A DNA stretch of 31,055 nucleotides from a virus, in IMG/VR virus record IMGVR_UViG_3300026253_000004, positions 1 through 31,055 of that record; one strand, 5' to 3'. The notes beneath the pieces were generated by a model. It had not been told where the DNA came from, did no database searches, and saw nothing but the letters and a program-made list of their open reading frames with translations. Of the stretch, positions 24,002 through 30,865 are shown in pieces. The position numbers and the translations under genes were made by a program. How positions within the stretch are numbered: the first letter of the stretch is position 1; each line of letters starts with the position of its first letter.

Positions 24002-24415
24002 TTAATGATTTCCATTATTTGCATCATTCTCCCAAGGGAATTCCGTACCCCCAGCTTCAACCCATTCCCCATTATAGAGTATCATATCAGCCCCATCGAT
24101 AGTTTGCCTAGGGTAGATTATACCATCATATTCTACGTCATTATCAGAATATTTTAGTTTACCTAGCTTTATATCAGTAGCGTGGCGCATCTCATGTACT
24201 ATCACTTGTGTTTCTTCCTCTCCACCCGGGATTAGTTGGTCACTAATATAAATACTTCCATCCATATTAGCTTCACCTAAGACACCTTCTTCAAGTGGGA
24301 CTCTAATAATAGGTGTACCAGGAATAGAAGGCTCCTCACGTTTAAAACGTAATTTACTTTTTACTTCACCATTGCTGGCTTGTAAACCTCTTTCTCTACC
24401 TAGTTTAAACCCCAT
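24002..24415 (-). CDS. HExxH putative zinc metalloprotease (137 aa)
   Basis: The block QVIVHEMRHATDIKLGKL contains HEMRH (H74-E75-H78), the zinc-binding/catalytic signature of metallopeptidases. The following acidic positions (E120 in WVEAGG, E125, E129) are candidate third ligands, so a gluzincin-like arrangement is possible; which one binds zinc cannot be decided. The N-terminus is basic (KSKLRFKREEPSIPG) and the protein has no signal peptide, so it would act in the cytoplasm or the virion unless exported by the holin. It is TAATG-coupled to the 25 aa gene and adjacent to the holin, so it could serve in lysis or in virion maturation. Substrate unknown. Confidence 0.6.
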   Translation of the reverse strand: MGFKLGRERGLQASNGEVKSKLRFKREEPSIPGTPIIRVPLEEGVLGEANMDGSIYISDQLIPGGEEETQVIVHEMRHATDIKLGKLKYSDNDVEYDGIIYPRQTIDGADMILYNGEWVEAGGTEFPWENDANNGNH

Positions 24416-24492
24416 TATTTTTTCTTTTTCTTAACCTTCTTTTTAGGAGGTCTACCTTTTTTCGTACCATATGTTCCTTTTCCTTGTGGCAT
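24415..24492 (-). CDS. Lys-rich 25 aa peptide
   Basis: An open frame of 25 codons plus stop starts MPQGKGTYGTKKGRPP and ends in a run of Lys with one Val. I recall short proteins beginning 'MP.GKGTYG.K.GRP' from marine phage genomes, without function. It starts 1 nt after the stop of the winged-helix gene (24494) and its TAA overlaps the ATG of the metalloprotease gene, so it is inside the operon and not a chance frame in a long gap. A strongly basic peptide could bind nucleic acid. Existence is fairly likely; function is open. Confidence 0.6.
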   Translation of the reverse strand: MPQGKGTYGTKKGRPPKKKVKKKKK

Positions 24493-24493
24493 A

Positions 24494-24934
24494 TTATCTA
24501 TCTTTATCTTTAATCATATCGTCTATAGCTTTATTGAAAACTTTATCTGTATATGATTTGTTATTATAAAATACACTTCTGAAAGAAATTGGTAGATCAT
24601 CCTCCCCTAAAAGTATTTTGTACATTCTAGTTATTAGTTGTTGAGCTTTAAACGATGTTTTAAATATAGAACCCTTGGATTTCTTTCGATCTCCTTCTCG
24701 CCATACATTTACCCATTCGTCCCTTCTAAGCTTCTCCCAACGGTTCTTATCCCAAGTCATAGTATAAGTACCATCTTTAAACTCTTGTCGTGTAAATCTT
24801 TTTTTACAGTCTAAATAAATTAATAATTCTAGATCTGCATCTGTTAATCCGTAAGTCTTACAGGCCCATTTTCTAACGAGCCTGTAATACTTAAAGATAT
24901 TCATTTCACGCAAATCTTGCGCGGTTAATCTCAT
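24494..24934 (-). CDS. MarR-like winged-helix protein (146 aa)
   Basis: The layout fits a winged helix-turn-helix: helices YYRLVRKWACKTYGLTDADL and ELLIYLDCKKRFTRQEF (about 16-52), then KNRWEKLRRDEWVNVWREGD (63-82), a charged wing (RKKSKGSIFKTSFKAQQLIT) and a C-terminal helix. In MarR family proteins the same order (recognition helix, 'L..DGWV', wing with D-R, 'LT..G') is seen, but the residues are only partly kept. It probably binds DNA and might regulate late genes, or it might be a packaging/structural protein that uses this fold. It follows the 101 aa gene by 3 nt. Confidence 0.5.
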   Translation of the reverse strand: MRLTAQDLREMNIFKYYRLVRKWACKTYGLTDADLELLIYLDCKKRFTRQEFKDGTYTMTWDKNRWEKLRRDEWVNVWREGDRKKSKGSIFKTSFKAQQLITRMYKILLGEDDLPISFRSVFYNNKSYTDKVFNKAIDDMIKDKDR

Positions 24935-24937
24935 CTA

Positions 24938-25243
24938 CTATGTACCAGCAGTATAAACTACAGCACTAACGGCAGCAAAAGGCGCTGTGGCAGCAATGAT
25001 TTTAAGTACGCCTCCATATTGGATTTGACCTGCGCCAACTTCTTGGGCTAATCTTAAAGCGACTTCGTCAGATTTTCCTACTGTAGTAGTTAAAGTAATT
25101 ATCTCCGAAGAAATATCACTGTCATCATTGGCAAATAGTAACTTCACGGTATCCGTGGCAGTTACTTTGATTTGATTGATGCTTTTAGCAGGAAAAAAGT
25201 TTTCACCTTCCCCAGCTGCTTCTACAAAATGTAACATTTTCAT
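24938..25243 (-). CDS. Hypothetical small protein (101 aa)
   Basis: A 101 aa, mildly acidic protein with beta-strand pattern (SINQIKVTATDTVKLLFAND, SEIITLTTTVGKSDEVALRL) and Ala/Gly-rich C-terminus (AATAPFAAVSAVVYTAGT). Start at 25243 with a second Met two codons later; the upstream region is an A-rich leader (25244-25260) of the type favoured in Bacteroidota. It is the first gene after the 121-nt spacer behind groES, so it opens a new transcriptional segment or a processed part of the same one. No family recognised; a small virion protein is possible. Confidence 0.5.
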   Translation of the reverse strand: MKMLHFVEAAGEGENFFPAKSINQIKVTATDTVKLLFANDDSDISSEIITLTTTVGKSDEVALRLAQEVGAGQIQYGGVLKIIAATAPFAAVSAVVYTAGT

Positions 25244-25332
25244 AATTTTTGTTTTTTTTGTTAATTAATTAATTTTGTTTGTTTGTTCTTGAGTTTTAGG
25301 GTTTGGGGCTTGTGGTTTGGGTTAATCTATGT

Positions 25333-25360
25333 ATAATATCACATATAAACGTGATATAAT
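25333..25360 (-). terminator. AT-rich inverted repeat just after groES
   Basis: Arms 25333-25342 (ataatatcac) and 25351-25360 (gtgatataat) pair at 9 of 10 positions around an 8-nt loop, starting 4 nt after the groES stop. There is no clear T-tract downstream on the minus strand, so it may be a weak terminator, an RNA stabiliser or a binding site for a dimeric regulator. It lies in the longest spacer inside the operon apart from the gene-free right end. Confidence 0.4.
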
Positions 25361-25364
25361 AAAT

Positions 25365-25622
25365 TTATTCCACTAAGACTACATCTCTAGCTTGTATAAC
25401 ATGATAAAGGGTATCCTTCCACGTTATGCCATGGCCAGCATGTTTGTCATAATATATTGTATCCCCGTCTTCTAACCCTTCGGCTAAATTTCCAGCGGAT
25501 ATTATCTTTGCTTTTAAATACCGGTTATCAACATCAGTATCATCTGTCATTATAAGACCAGCTACCTTTTTAGGTTCAGTCTTAAGCTTGTCTACTATTA
25601 TATAGTTATTAATTGCTTTCAT
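25365..25622 (-). CDS. groES: GroES-type co-chaperonin (85 aa)
   Basis: An 85 aa protein with the linear order of GroES: opening strand NNYIIVDKL (5-13), flexible loop EPKKVAGLIMTDDTD (16-30) containing the hydrophobic triplet L-I-M expected to dock on GroEL, strand LKAKIISAG (36-44), LEDGDTIYYDKHAGHGITWK (50-69) and last strand TLYHVIQARDVVLVE (71-85). GroES caps the GroEL ring and creates the folding chamber; bacterial versions have 94-97 residues, so this one is short, mainly in the roof region, as in other phage co-chaperonins. Its ATG overlaps the end of groEL by 14 nt, so the two are translationally coupled, in the inverse of the bacterial order. Confidence 0.88.
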   Translation of the reverse strand: MKAINNYIIVDKLKTEPKKVAGLIMTDDTDVDNRYLKAKIISAGNLAEGLEDGDTIYYDKHAGHGITWKDTLYHVIQARDVVLVE

Positions 25623-27174
25623 TCATTCTCATATTTGAAATTACACAATCTGCAGATATTATAGTAGATACAACACTTACTGCATTCTTAAGAGCGGACT
25701 TGGTTACAAGTACCGGATCTATCACTCCAGCCTCAATCATATTGATTCTCTTACCGGTTATAGCGTCTATACCGAAGCCCTCGTGGTCTTCATACCCGTT
25801 AGCCACACTTATACCAGCATTATGTAGTATTGTTTCAAACGGTGCTCGTATTGCATTTAACAGTATCTTTTCACCAATACTTTCAGACTTTACATATTGG
25901 GAAGCATTCAACAGTGCGATACCACCGCCTGGAACAATACCTTCTTTAAGAGCAGCTTTAGTCGCATAGATAGCATCTTCAATCCGATCTTTCTTTTCCT
26001 TTAGCTCAACCTTAGAATCAGCGCCTACTTTCACCATTCCAACAGAGCCAGATAGCATTGCTAACCTTTGCTGCAGTTTCTTCTTAATAAAAGGGTTTTT
26101 GTCTTCTTTATCAATTAACTTCTGTATACTCTTTACTCGCTCTTCTAATTCTCCCTCTGGAGTCTCTATAGTTAATACAGTATTCTTGTCTTCAGTAATA
26201 GCAGTATAAGCCTCACCTAAGCAGTCTATGTTAATTAAATCTAAGTCATCACCTAATTGTTCGTTAATAACCTTCGCTCCAACTAAGAACGCTAAATCTT
26301 CAACTGTGTCTTGCTTAGTAGGACCAAAGCCTGGTAAGTCAATGATATTAACTTTTATATTACCTTTGACTTTGTTCATAAGCAATGCAGCTTTAACTTG
26401 TTGTTCTACTGGAGCTACAATAAGTAAGGAACGCTTATCCTTAATAACATGTTCTAATATTGTCTGAATCTTCCTTATGTTAGGTATTTCCGAATATACT
26501 ATTAATACTAATGGATTATCAAGTTCACATACTTGCTTATCCTTATCAGTAACGAAATGTGGTGATGTGAGTCCTGAATCTACTTGCACACCATCGACTA
26601 TCTCGACGTATGTTTCTTCAGTTGGAGATTCCTCCATTAATACCACCCCATCTTTACCTACTTTAGTATAAGCTTCTGCTATAATCTTTCCAAGCTCTTC
26701 GTCGTTATTACAACTTATAGAGCTTACGGATTTTAGCATATCACCTTCGATCTTTACGGAAACTTTGTCTAGGTAAGCATTTACCTTTTTAAGGCCGGAC
26801 TTAATCCCGTCTTTAATTTCCCTAATAGTTTCTTTGCTAGTATTTACTTCTTTTAACAATGATTCGGCAAGGACGGTAGCTGTCGTAGTACCGTCACCTG
26901 CTTCTCTCACTGTATTTCTAGCAGCTTCTTTAATAAGGGTTGCGCCCATATTTTCAACCGGGTCAAATAAGACAACAGATTCTGCTACTGTTACACCGTC
27001 TTTTGTTATGACCGGGAGTCCTCTGGCATCTTCGTATATAACGCATTTACCAGATGCTCCTAAGGTTGACTTTACTGCTTTTGCTAGTTTTTCAACACCA
27101 GCTATTATTTTACTCTTTGCGTCATCGCCAAAGGATAAGTCCTTGACAATCTCGCTTGGTTGATTGTATTCCAT
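25609..27174 (-). CDS. groEL: GroEL chaperonin (521 aa)
   Basis: It matches the GroEL family over its full length. ATP-binding and hydrolysis residues are in place: D59 in VITKDGVTVA (equivalent to E. coli D52), D94 in GDGTTTATVLAE (equivalent to D87) and D400 in RIEDAIYATKAALKEGIVPG (equivalent to D398). The apical domain (about 190-375) has hydrophobic surface helices (LVLIVYSEIPNIRKIQTILE, SLLIVAPVEQQVKAALLMNK). The C-terminus stops at MRMNESN without the Gly-Gly-Met tail of bacterial GroEL, and 521 residues is shorter than the usual 540-550. Encoded by a phage, it probably folds virion proteins of this operon or replaces the host chaperonin; host origin by past transfer is an inference. 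Start at 27174, 35 nt after the 100 aa gene. Confidence 0.96.
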   Translation of the reverse strand: MEYNQPSEIVKDLSFGDDAKSKIIAGVEKLAKAVKSTLGASGKCVIYEDARGLPVITKDGVTVAESVVLFDPVENMGATLIKEAARNTVREAGDGTTTATVLAESLLKEVNTSKETIREIKDGIKSGLKKVNAYLDKVSVKIEGDMLKSVSSISCNNDEELGKIIAEAYTKVGKDGVVLMEESPTEETYVEIVDGVQVDSGLTSPHFVTDKDKQVCELDNPLVLIVYSEIPNIRKIQTILEHVIKDKRSLLIVAPVEQQVKAALLMNKVKGNIKVNIIDLPGFGPTKQDTVEDLAFLVGAKVINEQLGDDLDLINIDCLGEAYTAITEDKNTVLTIETPEGELEERVKSIQKLIDKEDKNPFIKKKLQQRLAMLSGSVGMVKVGADSKVELKEKKDRIEDAIYATKAALKEGIVPGGGIALLNASQYVKSESIGEKILLNAIRAPFETILHNAGISVANGYEDHEGFGIDAITGKRINMIEAGVIDPVLVTKSALKNAVSVVSTIISADCVISNMRMNESN

Positions 27175-27209
27175 GTATTAAATTAAATTTGATTAAATTG
27201 TACTACTTG

Positions 27210-27512
27210 CTACTTCCCTGTCTTCTCGTAAGACTTTGAGCTTTTTAGCATTTCTGCTTTCGTTACTTTATGTCCCTTCAATTTTTTATGTGCTTCAAAG
27301 ATTTTAGGTCCTCCTTCCGGGTGGGCGCGAAGTTCCGGGAAGTTTTGGTAAGCATAAGCACCAAGGGTGTCTCCTGCTGTCGGAAGAGTATCTTGGATTA
27401 TAATTTTTTCATCATCAGAGGTTTTTTTATCGAGTAAAGGTGTGGATCCAATTCCAAAGTTTCTTTGCATTGGACTGTCTGGACTCGATTTCAGTTTAAA
27501 TGGTGTTCCCAT
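27210..27512 (-). CDS. Small protein of unknown function (100 aa)
   Basis: A 100 aa protein starting MGTPFKLKSSPDSPMQRNFG, with an extended Pro/Ser-rich N-terminus, then DDEKIIIQDTLPTAGDTLGA and a helical, basic C-terminus (KKLKGHKVTKAEMLKSSKSY). The Phe-Lys-Leu-Lys-Ser start is common in small marine phage proteins, as I recall, but I know no function. It directly precedes groEL, with 35 nt between, and follows the 97 aa gene by 23 nt. Nothing in the sequence links it to chaperonin function, so proximity is the only hint. Confidence 0.5.
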   Translation of the reverse strand: MGTPFKLKSSPDSPMQRNFGIGSTPLLDKKTSDDEKIIIQDTLPTAGDTLGAYAYQNFPELRAHPEGGPKIFEAHKKLKGHKVTKAEMLKSSKSYEKTGK

Positions 27513-27535
27513 AATTATTTTTTGTTTTTATTTAG

Positions 27536-27829
27536 TTATTCAAATGTTTTGACCACTTTTGGTCCTTTTGTTGCTTCTAATTTTTTAGCGAAGTGATCGA
27601 CACTACCATTTATAGCAGCTTCTGCACCTTCTATTGTTTCTCTACGTGTAACATCGTGCCACTCTCCTTCCTTCTCAGGATTTAAACATTCTGTTTGGTA
27701 AAAACCATTGGGTAATTGGGTTATCCTCCAGTTCTTCTTTTCGGAGAGGTGTTTCCATTGGCTAATAGTTTTTTCATTCGGTTTAATGTTGCCAGTAGTT
27801 GAACTGGTCTTATAATACAAATAAGTCAT
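27536..27829 (-). CDS. Conserved-type small protein (97 aa)
   Basis: A 97 aa protein with a central motif NWRITQLPNGFYQTECLNPE (about 33-52) followed by WHDVTRRETIEGAEAAINGS (about 57-76) and a basic-to-hydrophobic end (LEATKGPKVVKTFE). The strand-strand-helix order looks like a compact alpha/beta domain, and I recall this combination of motifs in uncultured marine phages, without assigned function. The single cysteine and the lack of catalytic triads give no enzyme hint. It sits between the 524 aa and 100 aa genes in the early part of the operon. Confidence 0.6.
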   Translation of the reverse strand: MTYLYYKTSSTTGNIKPNEKTISQWKHLSEKKNWRITQLPNGFYQTECLNPEKEGEWHDVTRRETIEGAEAAINGSVDHFAKKLEATKGPKVVKTFE

Positions 27830-27878
27830 TTTATTTTGGTTTTAGGTTATTGACTTGGTTTAGGGTGTATCCCTATAT

Positions 27879-29453
27879 TTATCTTTCTGATGGAGGCACG
27901 TATCCCTCGTTTCTGAGGTTTTCACGAATAGTCCCTCCCTCCTGTGAGTTTTTCCATAGCTTATCAAGCTTTCTGACTCTACCCTCAGAGATAGGCTCTC
28001 CCTTTATAATCATAGGCTCGCTCTTTGGCATCTCGTAGCTCGGCATTTCTACAGGTTGCTGGACATCGGTAGGTGGAGATGTTGGTAATTGTTCAGCCCC
28101 CCTAGACTCTATACTAGTGGCAGTATCTAATAAACGTCTTTTTCTCTCGGCTTCTTGCTCCTCTACACCCCCGTGTATTGCAGCATCATAACCCGCTTCA
28201 CCAAATTCTGGGTCGTCCTCTTCATAAATTTCGGTCTGTTCAGCAGTTAACTCTTGTTCTTGTGCTAATTTAGCCGCTCTATATTTCTCTATTGTACTCT
28301 TGGTAGCTTTCCCATATAGTTCCTTAGCCCCCCGTATTTCCTCATTTCTTGCGCGAATTGCAATATTTTGTTCTTCTAAAGCTACCCTTTTAACCTCCTT
28401 CTCAGCAGCTTTTATTTTTTGTTTCTCCAATAATTCAGCTTCTCTCTTTGCTGCAACTTGTGCTTGGCGGGTTTCCTCCTCCTCCACTAGTTTTTGGGTA
28501 GCTTCAGCCGCTAACCGTTCATTCTCCTTCTCTTCAGCTATCTCCTCAGGAGTTTTTGATACTTTACTACTTTCCTTGCCGCTTGGGTCATACGTTCCTT
28601 TTGGGTTTATCCACTCGTCGGTACCCTCTTCATATTCCATTGCAGTCTCTGCTTCTTCATAGCCTTCAACTGTAGAAAGGTCGTAGCCGAATTTTTCAGC
28701 TGCTTTTTCAAACCTATTGGTACCCTCCCTCGTGGCTGCTGTCGCAGTTGCTTTTTGCAATTTTTCCTTATTTGCTTTAGTCGGTAATGAACGAATAGAC
28801 CTTGGCTCTATAGTAAGAGGAGCGTCTTCTTTACGTTCCGCCAGTAGTCTAGCTTCCTCAGTAGCCTTTAATTCCTTAGCTAACCGTTCTTTTTCCGCCG
28901 CATCTATCTTAGCTTGGTTCTTAGCTTGGTTCTTAGCATCCCAGTCCGCTTGGTTCTGGGCTTTTTTATCTTTTATTTTTTGAGCCGCGATTTCAGCCGC
29001 GCTCATAACACCCCCAACCCCTTTCTCTACCGTTCCTTTAATCCATTTTCCAGCCTTCTTGATCCATCCTTCCCCTTTCGGTTTTTTGTCTTCCTTTTTA
29101 CTCCCCTTCTTTTTACTATCTTGGTACCTTTTTTCTGCATCAGCAGTTCTCTGAGCATCATTTGCATCGATGACAGCTTGGGTATCTTTACTTGTCCACT
29201 TCTTCTTAGTCTTTGGTTTTTTCTCTTTATCCGGTATATCACCCATTTTGAACTCGCGCCCATAATCAATCAACCCAATACCTTTGGACTTTCCATGAGC
29301 CCCCGCTGCCCGCAGTAAGTCAGCATCTGGCCCCGAGGGTGCTGCAGCAACTATTGACTTATTAGTTTTAGTAGCCTTAGCCACTGACGCTTTAACTGCT
29401 GCCTTATGTGTTGTTGTCCCCATTATAATGGGTTTATTCATGTTAAATGCCAT
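27879..29453 (-). CDS. Lys/Glu/Ala-rich helical protein (524 aa)
   Basis: The N-terminus MAFNMNKPIIMGTTTHKAA is like that of the preceding 334 aa gene (MAFNMKK). A short globular region follows (LLRAAGAHGKSKGIGLIDYG, about 46-65), then a basic low-complexity stretch (about 75-125), GEGWIKKAGKWIKGTVEKGV (amphipathic, about 127-146), and long charged helix/coiled coil (about 150-430). A 12-bp tandem duplication in the DNA (28909-28932) codes for the repeated KNQA. The C-terminus is Pro/Glu-rich. This composition is typical of structural or internal virion proteins and of hinge-like linkers, so an ejection or core protein is possible. No enzymatic motif was found. Confidence 0.45.
   Translation of the reverse strand: MAFNMNKPIIMGTTTHKAAVKASVAKATKTNKSIVAAAPSGPDADLLRAAGAHGKSKGIGLIDYGREFKMGDIPDKEKKPKTKKKWTSKDTQAVIDANDAQRTADAEKRYQDSKKKGSKKEDKKPKGEGWIKKAGKWIKGTVEKGVGGVMSAAEIAAQKIKDKKAQNQADWDAKNQAKNQAKIDAAEKERLAKELKATEEARLLAERKEDAPLTIEPRSIRSLPTKANKEKLQKATATAATREGTNRFEKAAEKFGYDLSTVEGYEEAETAMEYEEGTDEWINPKGTYDPSGKESSKVSKTPEEIAEEKENERLAAEATQKLVEEEETRQAQVAAKREAELLEKQKIKAAEKEVKRVALEEQNIAIRARNEEIRGAKELYGKATKSTIEKYRAAKLAQEQELTAEQTEIYEEDDPEFGEAGYDAAIHGGVEEQEAERKRRLLDTATSIESRGAEQLPTSPPTDVQQPVEMPSYEMPKSEPMIIKGEPISEGRVRKLDKLWKNSQEGGTIRENLRNEGYVPPSER
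28909..28932 (-). repeat. 12-bp tandem duplication inside the 524 aa gene
   Basis: Two adjacent copies of ttagcttggttc encode the repeated Lys-Asn-Gln-Ala in the coiled-coil part of the 524 aa protein. The repeat keeps the reading frame and is the kind produced by slippage. It carries no further known role. Confidence 0.8.
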
Positions 29454-29455
29454 AG

Positions 29456-30460
29456 TTATTTATTTAGATAAAATCTCCCTTTACGATCTGTAGGTCCATA
29501 TTCCTTACTCCCAGGGGCTAGGTGCTCTCCGTACTTTTCGGTAAACTCAGTTTGACTTCCTTCCCATACTATTCTGCCTGCTTGGTCCCTTAGGTTTATT
29601 TCAGATTTCCCATCTTCCCCCTTAATGTAGCTCCCCCCACGTTTCCCCTTCATTTCTGTAGTAAAGTACTCGGAGTTATTTTTAACCAATTCGTAAGGAG
29701 GGGCTTTCTTCAGCTCCACCTCAGTGAGTGCATCTTTTACTTCCAGGTTCTTAATCTTAATCATCCCCGCCATTGTAGTGGGTTTTATAGGTACCCTCCC
29801 TGGTTTTACTTGTTCAGCTGTGTTTTCATAAAAATAATCAAGCAAGGCTCCTCTCTTTAGTTTCCTTTTTCCTGTTGGGTAAATTCCAGTTTTCTTTAAT
29901 TCATCGTCTAAAGCCTTACCTTCTTTTATTAACTCAACCCCCTTCATTGTTGCTTCAACACATTCCCCATGAGCGCCCGCCATAAACCCCTTTCCACATC
30001 CTGGATCATCATAGCCCGGATCAATAAAGTCCTCTCCTGCCCCAGATATCAATTCTCCCTCTGAATTCCACACCGAAGTATTTTTCTTGTAATATTCCTG
30101 TCGAGTTTTTAACTCCTTCATTTTCCCCAAAAGCTTTTTAGTACCTTTGGTTTTAGTATCTATACCCTTGTTATATAAATCATCAATAATTACAGCTTGA
30201 TTATAAGCAGCTGTCGAATCGCTATGTGCTTGTAGTTTTTCTTCGTACTCAGCCATAACCCTAGCATTATATTCCTCCGTAGTCTCTTCCTTGGCACCAC
30301 CAACTTTTACTTCCGGAAGGAGGATACCCGCCGGGTCTTTGTCCTCCCTCATTGGGGACTTAGATAAGAAGGGTGAATTACTCTTATGTATGCCATCTCC
30401 ACCAGCTCCGCTATCCTGCAATCCTGTAGCGGTGAATTTCTTTTTCATGTTAAATGCCAT
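29456..30460 (-). CDS. Uncharacterised protein with MAFNMKK start (334 aa)
   Basis: A 334 aa protein: MAFNMKKKFTATGLQDSG, then Gly/Asp-rich linker with KSNSPFLSKSPM, a helical part (AEYEEKLQAHSDSTAAYNQA, about 70-89), GYDDPGCGKGFMAGAHGECV (about 149-168, two cysteines about 12 apart) and a C-terminal half with GRVPIKPTTMAGMIKIKNLE and AGRIVWEGSQTEFTEKYGEH. I do not recognise a family. It overlaps neither neighbour: 2 nt to the 524 aa gene downstream and 2 nt to the basic protein upstream. Start region (plus-strand 30446-30461) is identical over 16 nt to the start region of the next gene, which may reflect an old duplication of the leader. Confidence 0.45.
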   Translation of the reverse strand: MAFNMKKKFTATGLQDSGAGGDGIHKSNSPFLSKSPMREDKDPAGILLPEVKVGGAKEETTEEYNARVMAEYEEKLQAHSDSTAAYNQAVIIDDLYNKGIDTKTKGTKKLLGKMKELKTRQEYYKKNTSVWNSEGELISGAGEDFIDPGYDDPGCGKGFMAGAHGECVEATMKGVELIKEGKALDDELKKTGIYPTGKRKLKRGALLDYFYENTAEQVKPGRVPIKPTTMAGMIKIKNLEVKDALTEVELKKAPPYELVKNNSEYFTTEMKGKRGGSYIKGEDGKSEINLRDQAGRIVWEGSQTEFTEKYGEHLAPGSKEYGPTDRKGRFYLNK

Positions 30461-30462
30461 AA

Positions 30463-30771
30463 CTAATATTTTCCTTTATACTTAGACTTCGTAGAACCAC
30501 TTCTACTATTCCTCGCTCTATTCGCTTTCTTTGGTACACACTTCCCATTCTCCCCAACACTATGATCAAAATCATACCCCTTCCTGCATTTAGCCTTCTG
30601 TGCCGTTCTCTTCTTGAATTTACCCCAACTAGACATCGCATAACGCTTATCTCTAACAGCCTTCTTCTTAGCAGCTGAAGCCGATAACTTCTGCTTATGT
30701 AAAGGAGACCCCTCACACTCCGGACATTCCCCAGCAGCATTCCTACGCTTCTTTCTCCTCCTAAGTGACAT
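30463..30771 (-). CDS. Small basic Cys protein (102 aa)
   Basis: I choose the start at 30771, MSLRRRKKRR; in-frame ATGs at 30783 and 30789 would add only 4-6 residues. No ribosome-binding site decides between them. The protein is very basic (Lys/Arg about a third) with CPEC at 16-19 and two further cysteines (C62, C78), an arrangement that may hold a zinc ion but does not match a known finger exactly. SWGKFKKRTAQKAKCRKGYD and the C-terminal KANRARNSRSGSTKSKYKGK look like nucleic-acid-binding surfaces. It is the first gene after the gene-free right end of the window, so it could be a small DNA-binding or virion protein. Function is unknown. Confidence 0.5.
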   Translation of the reverse strand: MSLRRRKKRRNAAGECPECEGSPLHKQKLSASAAKKKAVRDKRYAMSSWGKFKKRTAQKAKCRKGYDFDHSVGENGKCVPKKANRARNSRSGSTKSKYKGKY

Positions 30772-30780
30772 TGTATAATT

Positions 30781-30792
30781 CATATGCATATG
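30781..30792. promoter_or_regulatory. 12-bp palindrome catatgcatatg before the first gene
   Basis: A perfect 12-bp palindrome, 9 nt upstream of the chosen start (30771), and 6 bp from a CACGTG palindrome (30795-30800). This position is suited to an operator or other protein-binding site. I found no clear Bacteroidota -7 box (TAnnTTTG) near it, so a promoter is not shown. Confidence 0.3.
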
Positions 30793-30865
30793 ATCACGTG
30801 GTAATAACTCAATTTAAAATATGTTGTAAATATTGAGGTGATGGGCAACATATAGGTATATAGAG

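Noticed and set aside
25613-27163. Several plus-strand frames opposite groEL
   Set aside because: groEL is certain on the minus strand; antisense frames in conserved genes are expected shadows.
30450-30740. Alternative 96 aa minus-strand frame overlapping the basic Cys protein
   Set aside because: It is Arg/Ser/Leu-rich without motifs and overlaps the 334 aa gene start; the other frame has CPEC and further cysteines and ends cleanly before the next gene.
107-30771. Reassigned stop codons as in some crAss-like lineages
   Set aside because: All large genes are open over full length under the standard code, with stops at expected gene ends and no systematic in-frame TAG or TGA.
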